Positions 1-10,715 of a stretch of DNA of 37,003 nt are shown piece after piece. The notes below the pieces were generated by a model. It saw only the letters and a program-made list of their open reading frames with translations, had not been told where the DNA came from and made no database searches. The stretch spans positions 74,003-111,005 of the forward strand of contig NZ_JACHIM010000006.1 of the NCBI RefSeq assembly GCF_014203215.1, written 5' to 3'. Both the position numbers and the translations under genes were made by a program. This DNA is from Bartonella callosciuri. GTDB taxonomy: Bacteria; Pseudomonadota; Alphaproteobacteria; Rhizobiales; Rhizobiaceae. Position 1 is the stretch's first letter, and every line of letters begins with the position of its first letter.

Positions 1-3
1 ACA

Positions 4-105
4 CTACCGCTACCGCTACCGCTACCGCTACCGCTACCGCTACCGCTACCGCTACCGCTACCGCTACCGCTACCGCTACCGCTACCGCTACCGCTACCGC
101 TACCG
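4..105. repeat. Hexanucleotide tandem array (CTACCG)x17
   Basis: Seventeen uninterrupted perfect copies of the 6-bp unit CTACCG run to position 105 and are followed directly by a run of A. The array lies downstream of the priA 3' remnant and is not inside a recognisable gene in this window. The bases at 1-3 do not fit the unit, so the array seems to start within the window. An uninterrupted array of this kind is expected to vary in copy number by polymerase slippage. Confidence 0.97.
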
Positions 106-166
106 AAAAAATGTATTATTTCAATCTTATAAGCAAGCAATAATAGCGGATATTCCCACTAAAAAG

Positions 167-436
167 GAGAAAACTTTGTGGATCGATATCAATCTGAACC
201 CGAACTGAAGAAAGCATCTTAGGCACACTTGTAAACATTATACGAATAAAGCCTTGTATATCAAACGAACGCTGTCCTTGTAACAAAAGCCGAAAACGAT
301 AACGCCCCCGCACAAGAGCAAGTGGAATTTCTGCCGGTCCCATAACTGAGATATTTTTCTCACACGGTGCAACTTGACGCAACATACGTGCATAATGTTC
401 TGCCGCTTGACATCTTTCTAAAGATACAATCAAAGA
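167..436 (-). pseudogene. Detached duplicate of the priA 3' end (about 90 codons)
   Basis: About 269 bp at 167-436 align without gaps, at an offset of 331 bp, to the last part of intact priA at 498-766, with only scattered substitutions. Conceptual translation on the minus strand matches the last roughly 88 residues of PriA, for example the shared stretch MLRQVAPCEKNISVMGP. There is no plausible start codon with a ribosome binding site. The native PriA stop is lost, so the frame reads on for about 16 further residues. The 5' nine tenths of the gene are absent. This is a truncated duplicate and is unlikely to be functional. Substitutions such as A to I and A to T at conserved helicase positions suggest relaxed selection. 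Confidence 0.9.
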
Positions 437-494
437 GATAAAACATTAGTTATATATTTAAGCAAATAAATTTCCACATTAGACTGTTTTATTT

Positions 495-2717
495 TTAGAG
501 AAAACTTTGTGGATCGATATCAATTTGAACCCGAACCGAAGAAGGCATCTTAGGTGCACTTGCGAGCATTGCACGAATAAAGCCTTGTATATCAAACGAA
601 CGCTGTCCTTGTAACAAAAGCCGAAAACGATAACGCCCCCGCACAAGAGCAAGTGGAGCTTCTGCCGGTCCCATAACTGAGATATTTTTCTCACACGGTG
701 CAACTTGACGCAACATACGTGCATAATGTTCTGCCGCTTGACGTCTTTCTGAAGATACAATCAAAGAAGCAAGCCGCCCATAAGGAGGCAAATGATAATG
801 CTGACGCATAGCAATTTCATGTGTGTAAAAATCCTCATGTTGTCGCGAAAGCAAAGCTTGTATTACGGGGTGATTGGGTTGATAAGTTTGCAATAATCCT
901 AAACTTTCCAATCCCATACGCCCTGCTCTCCCAGTCACCTGAGATAAAAGCTGAAAGGTACGTTCAGCCGCACGTAAATCGCCATTCGCAAGGCCAAGAT
1001 CAGCATCAATAACCCCGACCAGAGAAAGCCCAGGGAAATGGTGTCCTTTCGCAACCAACTGTGTTCCAATAATAATGTCAACTTCACCATGTGCAACTGT
1101 TTCCAATTCGCGTCGCAACTGACCAATCCCACCGTTGAGATCAGTTGAAAGAATCAACAACCGCGCTTGTGGAAAAAGCCCCCGTGCCTCTTCAGCAATT
1201 CTTTCCACCCCAGGTCCACAAGCTACGAGATGATCTAGCGTTCCACATTCAGGACATGCTTCTGGAAGCGGCTGATGATAACCGCAATGATGGCACTTAA
1301 GTTGTCCTTGTAAACGATGCTCCACCAACCAACTTGAACAGTCGTGACAATGAAAACGATGTCCACAAATACGGCACAAAGTTAACGGCGCATAACCACG
1401 TCGATTAAGAAAAAGGAGCGCCTGTTCACCTTTCTCGATGGTTTTTGTCAAAGCCTTTTCAAGAGCCGAGGAAATAAAACGCCCCCTTTGCACACCTCCT
1501 TTACGCATATCAACCACCCGCAACTGCGGAAGTGCAGCTGCTTTAAAGCGTGATGGCAAATGTATCCGCTGATAACGTTCCCACAAGACATTTGTTTGAC
1601 TTTCAATCGATGGTGTTGCTGAGGACAAAATAACAGGAAAATGCTCGAAAGAGCCGCGTGCAACCGCCATATCACGCGCATGATAAAAAATGCGCTCTTC
1701 TTGTTTATAAGCACCATCATGTTCTTCATCGACAACAATCAACCCAAGATCTTGAAAGGGGAGAAAAAGCGCCGAACGTGCTCCAGCCACAACCCGCACC
1801 CGCCCTTCTGCAACTTGCCGCCACACACGTTCTCGACGACGGGGTGCCAAATCGGAATGCCATTCTGCCGCTTCTGCTCCAAAGCGTGCATGAAAGCGAT
1901 CCAAGAATTGTTGTGTTAAAGCAATTTCGGGCAATAAAATTAAAACCTGCTTGCCGCCTGTGAGTGCTTGGGCAACCGCTTCGAAATAAACCTCTGTTTT
2001 TCCCGAACCCGTAACACCATCAAGCAGAAAAACTTGAAACCGCGAAGATAAAACACCTTCCCGCAACAGTCGCGCTGCTTCGTTCTGTGCCCTCTCCAGC
2101 TTAGGGGGACAAAAATCAGGATTGGGCATCGCCACAAGAGCCGGCGGCGGCACCATAACCTCTTTAAAAACTCCAAGCGATTTTAATCCTTCAACAACAG
2201 AAATAGAAGCTCCTGCAGCATGCGCAAGACCAGAACGTGTCCAAACCTCACCATCGCGCGCCAACTCCAAAACCCGTGATCGCGCTGGTGTTAAACGTCC
2301 TACATCTCCACCACAATATTGTAAGCCCGGCATCTGCGCTTCCGGCTCTAAAGCAGCCGGCACACATAAAACCAATCGTGCAACAAGACCAAAAGGAGTC
2401 ATGGTATATCGACTAACAAAATGTAAGAATGTGATCATTTCCCCCTTTAATGGCGGACAATCAAAAACATGGAGCAGAGAACGTAATTTTTTACCCGCTA
2501 CAGATGTAGCCTTTGGCTCATCCTTTGTTCTCTGTTCTCCAATGTCCACCACAAAACCACAAACTTCGCGTCCCATCACCGAAACACGAACAAAAGAGCC
2601 AACCTCGGTCTCCATAGAAGACGGAACCTCATAACTATAAGCCTGAGAAACAGGAAGAGGCACCAAGACCGAAACAATCTTTTTCTCCTTCACACCTTCT
2701 GTCATATTTGACTTCAT
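495..2717 (-). CDS. priA: Primosomal protein N' (replication restart helicase PriA)
   Basis: PriA is a superfamily 2 helicase that rebinds stalled or collapsed replication forks and reloads the replisome. The reading frame (about 740 aa) shows the family layout: an N-terminal DNA-binding region, Walker A (GVTGSGKT, around residue 240), a DEEH box (VVDEEHDGAYKQEE, around 335), and then the PriA zinc-binding insert with paired cysteines (CRICGHRFHCHDC, later CHHCGY and CPECGT). A helicase C-terminal domain follows with QVTGRAGR. The start is uncertain. A TTG at 2729 extends the frame by four codons, the ATG at 2717 is preferred, and another ATG lies at 2705. None has a strong Shine-Dalgarno. 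Its last 88 codons are duplicated just downstream (167-436). Confidence 0.96.
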   Translation of the reverse strand: MKSNMTEGVKEKKIVSVLVPLPVSQAYSYEVPSSMETEVGSFVRVSVMGREVCGFVVDIGEQRTKDEPKATSVAGKKLRSLLHVFDCPPLKGEMITFLHFVSRYTMTPFGLVARLVLCVPAALEPEAQMPGLQYCGGDVGRLTPARSRVLELARDGEVWTRSGLAHAAGASISVVEGLKSLGVFKEVMVPPPALVAMPNPDFCPPKLERAQNEAARLLREGVLSSRFQVFLLDGVTGSGKTEVYFEAVAQALTGGKQVLILLPEIALTQQFLDRFHARFGAEAAEWHSDLAPRRRERVWRQVAEGRVRVVAGARSALFLPFQDLGLIVVDEEHDGAYKQEERIFYHARDMAVARGSFEHFPVILSSATPSIESQTNVLWERYQRIHLPSRFKAAALPQLRVVDMRKGGVQRGRFISSALEKALTKTIEKGEQALLFLNRRGYAPLTLCRICGHRFHCHDCSSWLVEHRLQGQLKCHHCGYHQPLPEACPECGTLDHLVACGPGVERIAEEARGLFPQARLLILSTDLNGGIGQLRRELETVAHGEVDIIIGTQLVAKGHHFPGLSLVGVIDADLGLANGDLRAAERTFQLLSQVTGRAGRMGLESLGLLQTYQPNHPVIQALLSRQHEDFYTHEIAMRQHYHLPPYGRLASLIVSSERRQAAEHYARMLRQVAPCEKNISVMGPAEAPLALVRGRYRFRLLLQGQRSFDIQGFIRAMLASAPKMPSSVRVQIDIDPQSFL

Positions 2718-2729
2718 ATTTTGTCTCAA

Positions 2730-3480
2730 ATTTTTACGAACCTTTTATACAAACAATATCTCTAAAGTTTATCTTTTGACACCTTTACGAAAAATCCTTC
2801 GCATGACTTATTATTCCAGCCCTCTCTCAGCAGCAACCTTACCAATGTCCCCATCCCTAAACCATAAAAAAGAGCCATGTTTCCCCTATCAGAGATAGAA
2901 CCCAATAATGGTAAGCATGCACAAATGAAAGAAGCATCAAAATAAAGCAATTTTTCCCTCTGTTACATGTTCCGTTATCTTCTCTATTAACTTTATATGC
3001 GTTCTTTTATACTAAGAATGTTCTCTATACTAAGAATGTTCTCGCATTTAGGATTATCGCTGCTTGCCTTTTCCATATTATCGTGGAAAGTCATTTGCGT
3101 GACTTATAATTCTACCCTTATCGAAAACACCTTTTCCACAATAAGCGTTTTTATGCATCCCTCTTATTGGAAAACAAACAAAAGAGCCAACATATCACCC
3201 TCTATAATAAGGAGGAGCTCTATCATTAAAAGGTGAATCTCCCTAACGACAAGCACTTAACTACCAACACCGTAAGCGCTAGCACCAGAAACAAACCCTT
3301 CCCACATGTTGCCTTCTTTTTAACACGCGAATTTTTTTAGACTCCTTTTATTTATATCTCCACTTACCCCATGAAATATCAATTCTTCCTCTTGCTTTTG
3401 CAAGAAACAATAGCGCATAACAAAAATGGGTGAAACATCAGAAGCTTTGCGTAAAGAGCGAAAAAATAAGGAGATTAAAC
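2730..3480. other. Non-coding/decayed spacer between priA and the transaldolase gene
   Basis: This is 750 bp of AT-rich DNA between two divergent genes. I see no gene that I can support. Short open frames on both strands lack ribosome binding sites and family features. The stretch holds a perfect 18-bp tandem duplication at 3008-3043. It also holds two weakly similar segments (about 2800-2880 and 3095-3190, sharing GACTTAT and AAAAGAGCC blocks in the same order), which may be the remains of an older duplication. Confidence 0.5.
3008..3043. repeat. Perfect 18-bp tandem duplication
   Basis: The unit TATACTAAGAATGTTCTC occurs twice head to tail (3008-3025 and 3026-3043) with no mismatch. It lies in the intergenic region upstream of the transaldolase gene. 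It looks like a recent slippage product; no function is evident. Confidence 0.9.
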
Positions 3481-4134
3481 ATGAAGTTTTTTGTGGATAG
3501 CGCCAATATTGAAGAAATCCGAGAATTACAAAACTTAAGCCTTGTTGATGGTGTTACCACCAATCCCTCACTTATTTTAAAATCAGGACGCAATATCTTT
3601 GAAGTTACAAAAGAAATTTGTAGCCTTGTTAGCGGACCTGTTTCTGCTGAAATTGCAGCAACGGAATTTGAAGATATGATGAGAGAAGCAGCTGTTTTAG
3701 CAAAAATTGCCGACAATATTTGCATTAAGCTTCCCTTAACACTTGATGGATTGAAAGCTTGTAAAGCTCTTACAGCACAAGGATTAAAAACAAATCTCAC
3801 ACTTTGTTTTTCTGCTAATCAAGCCTTATTAGCCGCCAAAGCAGGTGCAACATTTGTTTCACCGTTTGTTGGCAGAATTGACGATTGTGGAACAAAGGGG
3901 AGTGAACTACTTCATGAAATTCGCACGATTTATGACAACTACAATTTTGAAACGCAAATTTTGGCAGCATCAATACGCACTGTTAATCATGTCAAAGAAG
4001 CAGCACTCAGCGGTGCAGATATTGCAACAGTTCCACCAACAATCTTAAAATCGCTGGTGGGGCACCCTTTAACCGATAAAGGTTTGCAAATTTTTCTTGA
4101 GGACTGGAAAAAAACCGGACAAAATATTGCTTAA
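3481..4134 (+). CDS. tal: Transaldolase / fructose-6-phosphate aldolase family protein (small TalC/FSA type)
   Basis: This is a 217-residue cytosolic TIM-barrel enzyme of the small transaldolase subfamily (FSA/TalC/MipB). The family forms a Schiff base with a dihydroxyacetone unit for sugar-phosphate interconversion at the edge of the pentose phosphate pathway. Visible signatures are the N-terminal [13 protein letters not shown] and GVTTNPSLI, the catalytic lysine K83 in CIKLPLT, and the C-terminal ATVPP. The ATG at 3481 is chosen over an upstream in-frame start at 3430 because AAGGAG lies at a good distance before it and the family begins with MKFF. Its stop overlaps the convergent lptE stop by a few bases. 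Whether the enzyme acts as a transaldolase or as an aldolase cannot be told from the sequence. Confidence 0.93.
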   Translation: MKFFVDSANIEEIRELQNLSLVDGVTTNPSLILKSGRNIFEVTKEICSLVSGPVSAEIAATEFEDMMREAAVLAKIADNICIKLPLTLDGLKACKALTAQGLKTNLTLCFSANQALLAAKAGATFVSPFVGRIDDCGTKGSELLHEIRTIYDNYNFETQILAASIRTVNHVKEAALSGADIATVPPTILKSLVGHPLTDKGLQIFLEDWKKTGQNIA

Positions 4135-4721
4135 AGTTTTGAAAGATCTCTTGCAAGCAACAGTAAAATCTGTTCAGCCAATTCCTCTGCCACACGTTTT
4201 TGCGCGTCTTCTTCTGCTTGCATCGTTGCATATTCTTGGCGAAGCCGTTCAAAAGATGCACGCACAGTTCCCATGCCCTTACCAACAGGAATATTTTTCA
4301 TATCTTGCAAGATATAAGAAGCGCTCCCCACTACGGTTCCAACCGAAGACCGGCCCTCTCTTTTCCTATCTTGGCCAACCTCTATCTGTACAGAGTTCCT
4401 TGTAAACATGGATGTTTGCAATACCAATTGGTAAGCTGGAGCAGAAGGTTTGCTTCCATTTCTATAAAGAAGAAACAACAAATGATTTCGCATCATTTGA
4501 CCAAAACGATCTGACGGTTCTGCAACGATAATGGAAGCAAGCTTTTCGGAAAGCCCCAAAGATTTTTTTCCTAAAGGCTGACGATAAGAAACAGAATCCA
4601 CCGTTGTCGAAATCTGTGATCCCTGACGATAGAGCGGTTCAACTTTGCACCCACACAAGAGTACGAGCAAACCAGCGAAAACCACAAGGATAAAACTACT
4701 TTTAGAAAACGACATTGACAA
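4131..4721 (-). CDS. lptE: LPS-assembly lipoprotein LptE
   Basis: This 196-residue protein has a lipoprotein signal: a hydrophobic stretch at residues 10-22 ending in the lipobox LCGC with lipidated Cys25. It is followed by VEPLYR, a start typical of alphaproteobacterial LptE. LptE plugs the LptD beta-barrel in the outer membrane and takes part in delivering LPS to the cell surface. The gene overlaps the 3' end of leuS by 20 bp on the same strand, the usual leuS-lptE arrangement in Rhizobiales, so it is probably translated from the leuS transcript. It converges on the transaldolase gene. The commonly adjacent holA is not next to it here. Assignment rests on lipobox, size and context more than on strong motifs. 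Confidence 0.85.
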   Translation of the reverse strand: MSMSFSKSSFILVVFAGLLVLLCGCKVEPLYRQGSQISTTVDSVSYRQPLGKKSLGLSEKLASIIVAEPSDRFGQMMRNHLLFLLYRNGSKPSAPAYQLVLQTSMFTRNSVQIEVGQDRKREGRSSVGTVVGSASYILQDMKNIPVGKGMGTVRASFERLRQEYATMQAEEDAQKRVAEELAEQILLLLARDLSKL

Positions 4722-7350
4722 TCCTTTGTGGAATAATAATCATTTTTTTAACGGTTTTCCCTCCCAGATGCGCCTGTACAAAATTAAGAGCCAAAACAGC
4801 TTCTTCAATCATCGCTGCAGTAGCTGTTGCGGCCACAGTTACCTCACCACGTTTTTTACCATTAATCTGTACCGGCAAAGTATAGCATTCTTCAATGGTT
4901 AATGCGGGGTCATAAAGGGGCCAAGAAAGCTCAGACATTAAAGTTTTACCCCCTAAAACAGCGTGGCATTCTTCTGCTAAATGAGGCATGATAGGCGAAA
5001 TCAGTGCGAGGAAAAAATCCACTGCCTGACGCAAAGCAGCTTTCATTTCATCCTCAACAGTTTCCACCTTATTTAACAAAGGCGCCATGGTATTTAAAAA
5101 TTCATAAAGACGTGCGATTGCCCGATTAAAAGCAAATTTTTCTAAATCATCTTCTACGGCGTGGAGCGTTCGATGTGCTACTTTTGAGAGTTCCAAAGCC
5201 GCACCCTGACGCCCAGCACAGGGCACCACTTCCCTTAATACTGGAGTACTTAAAGCCACACAGCGCCAAACACGTTGCACAAAACGATGCGCTCCTTCAA
5301 CACCAGATTCCGTCCAAGTGACATCCCGTTCAGGCGGAGAATCTGACAACACAAACCAGCGTACAGTATCGGCTCCATAGGAAGCGATAATATCGTCAGG
5401 ATCAATGACATTCTTTTTTGATTTTGACATTTTTTCAACCAACCCAATCGTCACTTCACTTTGATCTGTTAATTTATAAGCCTGACGCTTTCCACCCTTT
5501 TCAACAATTGAAATTTCTTCCGGTGAAACCCAGCCCTGATCATCCCGATAGGTTTCATGGACAACCATCCCTTGGGTAAACAACCCCTTAAATGGTTCAT
5601 CCACAGTCACATAACCCACCATTTTCATAGCACGCATAAAAAAACGTGCATAGAGAAGGTGTAAAATTGCATGCTCAATTCCACCAATATATTGTTGCAC
5701 AGGCAACCATTCCGTTGTCGTTTGTTTGTCGACGGGTTCTTGTGCAAAAGGTGCAGTAAAACGTGCATAATACCAAGAAGAGTCAACAAATGTATCCATG
5801 GTATCGGTTTCGCGTTTGGCAGGCTGACCACAGGTAGGACAAGCAACGGTTTGCCATGTTTCATGACGCACGAGTGGATTACCCGGCTGCTCAAAAGTCA
5901 CATCATCAGGCAATACAACGGGTAAATCATTGCGCGGCACTGGAACCACCCCGCAAGATACGCAATGGATCATCGGAATTGGGCATCCCCAATAACGTTG
6001 ACGAGAAATACCCCAATCACGCAAACGAAACTGCACCGTTTTTTTCCCTTGAGGTTGCCCACCTAACATTTGCCTCTCAAGCCTTTTGGCTGCTTCTTCA
6101 AAAGCCTCTTGTGGCGTAAGACCATCCAAAAAATTGGAATTGATCATCACACCATCACCGATATAAGCCGTTTCACCAATCACGAAATTTTCTCTATCAC
6201 TCCCCTTTGGCAACACCACCGGCCGCACGGGAAGATCATATTTGCGCGCAAAGTCCAAATCTCTTTGATCATGGGCAGGACATCCAAAAACAGCCCCCGT
6301 TCCATAGTCCATAAGCACAAAATTAGCGATATAAACGGGAATATACACTGTCTGATCAAAAGGATGAATAGCCAAAATTGAGGTGCGAAAACCTTGCTTT
6401 TCAGCGGTTTCAAGTGCTACGGTTGTCGTTCCACCACAACGGCAATTTTCGATAAAAGCCTCCAACGCTTTATCCTTTTGCGCTAAGGCTTGCGCAATGG
6501 GATGATCGACAGACAACGCCAAAAAAGAAGCACCAAAGAGCGTATCAGGCCGCGTTGAATAACAGACAACTTCAGGAAATGCCTCACAAACCTCATCAGC
6601 ACCCTCAGTTGACTTCAAAGCCCAACGAATTAAGAGGCCTTGTGACTTACCAATCCAATTTTTTTGCATTGTACGGACTTTTTCCGGCCACTGCTCAAGC
6701 TCTTCAAGCCCTGCCAGTAAATCCTCACTAAAATCACTAATTTTGAAAAACCACTGCGTTAATTCACGCTGTTCAACTAGCGCACCAGAACGCCATCCCC
6801 GCCCATCAACAACCTGCTCATTCGCCAAAACAGTTTGGTCAACGGGGTCCCAATTCACTTTAGCCACTTTGCGGGCCACCAACCCCTTTTGATAGAGATC
6901 AAGGAACAGCATTTGTTGCCGATGGTAATAGCTCACATCACAGGTTGCAAATTCACGTGACCAATCCAATGAAAGCCCTAACTGTTTTAATTGCCCGCGC
7001 ATCACTGCAATATTTTGATAGGTCCAAGTTTTGGGATGCACTTTATTTTGCATGGCCGCATTTTCAGCGGGCATACCAAAGGCATCCCACCCCATAGGAT
7101 GAAGCACATTAAATCCCTTTGCACGTTTATAGCGTGCCACAACATCCCCCATGGCATAATTGCGCACATGCCCCATGTGAATGCGCCCAGAAGGATAAGG
7201 GAACATTTCTAAAACATAATATTTTTCACGACAGTCTTCTTGCACGGTCTGAAAAATTTTCTTTTCATCCCAAATAGCTTGCCATTTTTTTTCACAGGCA
7301 CGTGGATTATAACGTTCGCCTAAATTATAATGTTCAATTGTCATTCCCAT
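4702..7350 (-). CDS. leuS: Leucyl-tRNA synthetase
   Basis: This class I aminoacyl-tRNA synthetase of 882 residues is full length for bacterial LeuRS. The HIGH-type motif appears as HMGH (residues 58-61, within [15 protein letters not shown]). The KMSKS loop is intact near residue 640 ([10 protein letters not shown]). The inserted CP1 editing domain is present between them, with [10 protein letters not shown] and [16 protein letters not shown]. The anticodon-binding and C-terminal domains follow. Start: ATG at 7350 or the ATG two codons later, giving [14 protein letters not shown]. The gene is divergent from yggS and leads the leuS-lptE unit. Confidence 0.98.
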   Translation of the reverse strand: MGMTIEHYNLGERYNPRACEKKWQAIWDEKKIFQTVQEDCREKYYVLEMFPYPSGRIHMGHVRNYAMGDVVARYKRAKGFNVLHPMGWDAFGMPAENAAMQNKVHPKTWTYQNIAVMRGQLKQLGLSLDWSREFATCDVSYYHRQQMLFLDLYQKGLVARKVAKVNWDPVDQTVLANEQVVDGRGWRSGALVEQRELTQWFFKISDFSEDLLAGLEELEQWPEKVRTMQKNWIGKSQGLLIRWALKSTEGADEVCEAFPEVVCYSTRPDTLFGASFLALSVDHPIAQALAQKDKALEAFIENCRCGGTTTVALETAEKQGFRTSILAIHPFDQTVYIPVYIANFVLMDYGTGAVFGCPAHDQRDLDFARKYDLPVRPVVLPKGSDRENFVIGETAYIGDGVMINSNFLDGLTPQEAFEEAAKRLERQMLGGQPQGKKTVQFRLRDWGISRQRYWGCPIPMIHCVSCGVVPVPRNDLPVVLPDDVTFEQPGNPLVRHETWQTVACPTCGQPAKRETDTMDTFVDSSWYYARFTAPFAQEPVDKQTTTEWLPVQQYIGGIEHAILHLLYARFFMRAMKMVGYVTVDEPFKGLFTQGMVVHETYRDDQGWVSPEEISIVEKGGKRQAYKLTDQSEVTIGLVEKMSKSKKNVIDPDDIIASYGADTVRWFVLSDSPPERDVTWTESGVEGAHRFVQRVWRCVALSTPVLREVVPCAGRQGAALELSKVAHRTLHAVEDDLEKFAFNRAIARLYEFLNTMAPLLNKVETVEDEMKAALRQAVDFFLALISPIMPHLAEECHAVLGGKTLMSELSWPLYDPALTIEECYTLPVQINGKKRGEVTVAATATAAMIEEAVLALNFVQAHLGGKTVKKMIIIPQRIVNVVF

Positions 7351-7493
7351 TATACTCTTTAATAAAATTGAACCAAAAACTTGTTTTATGCTTGACCATG
7401 GATTAACCCCATCGTCAACATTTTCAGTAAATATTCTACAAAGTTTTTACAAATAACAGTTCAACCGCTGAACAAAAACAGAAAGCACGAAAT

Positions 7494-8183
7494 ATGAATA
7501 CACACACCCCCCCCTATGTTTCTTCTGTCACAGCATGGAACAATTTACAAAAAGACATTACTGAAATATGTAAAGACTATGATCGTTCTGTGGAAGAAAT
7601 TCAACTTATTGCTGTTTCAAAAACTGTTTCTGTAGAGAACATACTCCCGCTTTTACAAGCAGGTCAGCCTCTTTTTGCTGAAAACCGTGTACAAGAAGCT
7701 GCTGAAAAATGGTCAAACCTGCGTCAACAGTTTAAAAATATTGAACTTCACCTCATTGGCCCCCTACAATCTAATAAAACAGCCCAAGCTGTCAAAATTT
7801 TTGATGTTATTCAAACTGTTGACCGCGAAAAAATAGCCAAAAGTTTGAGCATAGAAATGCAAAAACAAAAAAGAACCCTCCCCTGTTATGTACAGGTTAA
7901 TATTGGCTTAGAGCCTCAAAAAAGTGGACTTGCACCACAAGAAGTGGTCCCTTTTGTTGCCCAATGTAAAAATCACTATGGGCTTGATATCATCGGCCTT
8001 ATGGCAATCCCACCACACCAAGAAAACCCCGGTCCCTATTTTGCACTCTTAGCAAAACTAGCAAAAAAAGCCGGTCTTCCAAAACTTTCAATGGGCATGT
8101 CCAATGACTTTAAAACAGCTCTTCAATTTGGCTCTAATGTTCTACGTATTGGCTCTGCTTTATTTGGAAAACGCTCTGTTTAA
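7494..8183 (+). CDS. YggS/PLPBP family pyridoxal 5'-phosphate-binding protein
   Basis: This 229-residue single-domain protein matches the YggS/PROSC family, which keeps PLP and amino acid pools balanced and has no known catalytic reaction. The PLP-binding lysine is K43 in LIAVSKTVS. Further family signatures are FAENRVQEA, LHLIGPLQSNK, IQTVDREK, VQVNIG, GLMAIPP and SMGMSNDF (phosphate-binding loop). The ATG at 7494 sits after a weak AGAAAG stretch. The gene stands alone, divergent from leuS. Confidence 0.95.
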   Translation: MNTHTPPYVSSVTAWNNLQKDITEICKDYDRSVEEIQLIAVSKTVSVENILPLLQAGQPLFAENRVQEAAEKWSNLRQQFKNIELHLIGPLQSNKTAQAVKIFDVIQTVDREKIAKSLSIEMQKQKRTLPCYVQVNIGLEPQKSGLAPQEVVPFVAQCKNHYGLDIIGLMAIPPHQENPGPYFALLAKLAKKAGLPKLSMGMSNDFKTALQFGSNVLRIGSALFGKRSV

Positions 8184-8731
8184 GCCCCTTTCACCAAACA
8201 AATGAAATAACAATTTTAGTCACCATCGTTTAAAATTTTCACGATCCATGAAGATAAAAACGATAGTTTAAAAAGAATGTTCATAAAGATATTTAAGAAT
8301 TTTTTTAAATATGAAGGGGAAATTATTACAACAATCCTTTACACAGAAGATCATGAGATATTTCAAACAAAAGCGAAACCTCTTTCTCATAAATTAAAGT
8401 GTAAAAACTGATTACAAGAATATTTTTATAATATCATCAGATATAATTTATGATTTTTTCTTAATTATATTTAAAACATAATAAAGAAGAGAGGCTGCAT
8501 TTAAACATAAAAAGTAAAGACAATAGAGAAAAAAGTAAAAACAATAGAGAAATGTACTCTCTTTAAGACAATCGCATCAGATTTTAAAAATTGACTATTC
8601 CAATATTTTTAATTTATTCTAATCTCAAATGAAAGCTTTTCATTTAAGAAAAAATTTGAAAAATTCTGCCAAAAAAATGCAGAAATACAGTGGCTAATTT
8701 TTTCAAACAATAAATTATAAGGGAGGGAACA
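8184..8731. other. AT-rich spacer between yggS and acs
   Basis: These 548 bp have very high A+T content and hold no open frame I can support. The stretch contains an imperfect 21-bp tandem repeat at 8510-8551 and a loosely paired ATCGTTT/AAACGAT inverted repeat around 8224-8264 just after yggS. That could be a weak terminator but lacks a convincing U-tract. The acs promoter presumably lies in the last 150 bp, though no clear sigma-70 pair is visible. Confidence 0.5.
8510..8551. repeat. Imperfect 21-bp tandem duplication
   Basis: Two head-to-tail copies of an AAAAGTAAAGACAATAGAGA-type unit (8510-8530 and 8531-8551) differ at one base (G/A). The repeat lies in the spacer upstream of acs. No function is evident. 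Confidence 0.8.
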
Positions 8732-10690
8732 ATGTCTGAAAAAATCTATCCAATACCAGATAATATCAAAAAAAATGCTTTGATCGATGAAGATACCTAC
8801 CAACAATGGTATCGGGAAAGTATCAATAATCCAGAAAGCTTCTGGGCAAAACATGGCCAACGCATCGAATGGTTTAAGCCTTATACAAAAGCAAAAAATA
8901 CTTCCTTTAACGGAGATGTTTCAATTAAATGGTACGAAGATGGCATAACAAACGTTACCTATAACTGCATTGATCGCCATTTAAAAACCCATGGTGACCA
9001 AGTCGCGCTGATTTGGGAAGGGGATAACCCCTATCATGACAAAAAAATAACCTATCATGAACTTTATGAACATGTTTGCCGTTTTGCTAATATTTTAAAG
9101 AATCATGGTATAAAAAAAGGTGACAGAGTCACCATTTACTTACCAATGATCCCTGAAGCGGCCTATGCTATGCTGGCTTGTGCCCGCATTGGTGCTATTC
9201 ATTCGGTTATTTTTGCCGGATTTTCTGCTGAAGCAATAGCAGGACGCCTCGTTGATTGTGAATCAACCTTTGTTATTACCGCCGATCAAGGCTTGCGTGG
9301 CGGAAAACGGATTAACTTAAAAGACAATATTGATCATGCTATTGACATAGCAGCCCGTCAGAATGTGCATGTGAATCAAGTCATGGTCATCCGACGAACC
9401 TGTGCAACAATTAATTGGGTAAAGGAACGTGATTTTTGGTACCATGAGGAAAAAGCTCATGCCAAAATAGATTGCCCAACAGAAAAAATGAACGCTGAAG
9501 ATCCGCTTTTTATTCTTTACACTTCAGGATCCACAGGGAAGCCCAAAGGTGTTCTGCATACAACAGCAGGTTATCTTGTTTATGCATCGATGACACATCA
9601 ATATGTTTTTGATTATCATCCTGGTGAAATTTACTGGTGCACTGCCGACCTTGGTTGGATCACCGGTCATTCTTACTTGATTTATGGCCCTTTATGCAAT
9701 GCTGCCACTACTTTAATGTTTGAAGGAACACCAACCTTTCCCGACAAAGGAAGATTCTGGGAAATTGTTGACAAACACAAAGTGAATACGCTCTACACCG
9801 CGCCAACGGCTATTCGCACGTTAATGAGTGTAGGAGATTCCTTTGTCAAACACTTTGAAAAAACATCGTTACGCCTTTTAGGCACTGTGGGCGAACCGAT
9901 TAATCCAGAAGCATGGGAATGGCTTTATCATACGGTTGGAAATGACCACTGTCCTATTCTCGATACATGGTGGCAAACAGAAACAGGAGGGCATATGATC
10001 ACCCCCTTACCCGGTGCGACAGCGCTCAAAGCAGGATCAGCCACACGTCCTTTTTTTGGTATTCAACCCCAAATCGTAGATAACCAAGGGAATGTTCTAG
10101 AAGACGAAAAAGAAGGCAATCTCTGTATTATTGACTCATGGCCTGGACAAATGCGTACCCTCTATAATGATCATACACGCTTTATTGAAACTTATTTTTC
10201 CACATACAAAGGAAAGTATTTTTCAGGCGATGGTTGTAAACGCGATAGCGATGGCTATTATTGGATTACAGGGCGGGTTGATGACACTCTCAATGTCTCT
10301 GGACATAGGCTAGGAACAGCTGAAATTGAATCAGCACTTGTTTCTCATCCTGCTGTTTCAGAAGCGGCTGTTGTTGGTTACCCGCATCCCATTAAAGGAC
10401 AAGGAATCTACAGTTTTGTCACCTTGATGGAAGGCACAAGCTCAAGTGAAGAGCTGCAAAAAGATCTTATTCAGCATGTTAGAAAGGAAATCGGTTCCAT
10501 TGCCATATTGGATAAAGTTCAGTTTGCTCCTGATTTACCAAAAACGCGATCGGGAAAAATTATGAGACGTATTTTACGGAAAATTGCCGAAAACAATTTC
10601 GATAATCTGGGAGATATTTCAACCCTTGCTGAACCACAAGTCGTTGATGATCTTATTGCCAATCGCCAAAATAGAGAGACCACAGTTTAA
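8732..10690 (+). CDS. acs: Acetyl-CoA synthetase (acetate--CoA ligase, AMP-forming)
   Basis: Acs converts acetate, ATP and CoA to acetyl-CoA, feeding acetate into central metabolism in the cytosol. At 652 residues it is full length. It has an N-terminal ACAS domain ([18 protein letters not shown]) and the adenylate-forming core with the P-loop motif [11 protein letters not shown] (about residue 263). Also present are [11 protein letters not shown], the hinge and A8 region [13 protein letters not shown], and the C-terminal catalytic lysine K609 in [12 protein letters not shown], the conserved position acetylated in characterised Acs enzymes. The start at 8732 follows a strong GGGAGGG. The gene appears monocistronic with terminator-like hairpins behind it. 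Confidence 0.97.
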   Translation: MSEKIYPIPDNIKKNALIDEDTYQQWYRESINNPESFWAKHGQRIEWFKPYTKAKNTSFNGDVSIKWYEDGITNVTYNCIDRHLKTHGDQVALIWEGDNPYHDKKITYHELYEHVCRFANILKNHGIKKGDRVTIYLPMIPEAAYAMLACARIGAIHSVIFAGFSAEAIAGRLVDCESTFVITADQGLRGGKRINLKDNIDHAIDIAARQNVHVNQVMVIRRTCATINWVKERDFWYHEEKAHAKIDCPTEKMNAEDPLFILYTSGSTGKPKGVLHTTAGYLVYASMTHQYVFDYHPGEIYWCTADLGWITGHSYLIYGPLCNAATTLMFEGTPTFPDKGRFWEIVDKHKVNTLYTAPTAIRTLMSVGDSFVKHFEKTSLRLLGTVGEPINPEAWEWLYHTVGNDHCPILDTWWQTETGGHMITPLPGATALKAGSATRPFFGIQPQIVDNQGNVLEDEKEGNLCIIDSWPGQMRTLYNDHTRFIETYFSTYKGKYFSGDGCKRDSDGYYWITGRVDDTLNVSGHRLGTAEIESALVSHPAVSEAAVVGYPHPIKGQGIYSFVTLMEGTSSSEELQKDLIQHVRKEIGSIAILDKVQFAPDLPKTRSGKIMRRILRKIAENNFDNLGDISTLAEPQVVDDLIANRQNRETTV

Positions 10691-10715
10691 AGCAAAACAG
10701 CATTGGTTGCTTTAA
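10687..10715 (+). terminator. Hairpin overlapping the acs stop codon
   Basis: A perfect 9-bp stem, TTAAAGCAA (10687-10695) paired with TTGCTTTAA (10707-10715), has an 11-nt loop and is followed by CTTTTCT. The left arm includes the acs stop codon. It is a plausible but not strong Rho-independent terminator, since the stem is AT-rich and the T-run short. Confidence 0.5.

Noticed and set aside
2762-2950. Minus-strand 62-aa open frame upstream of priA
   Set aside because: No ribosome binding site, no family features, and it lies in decayed spacer DNA.
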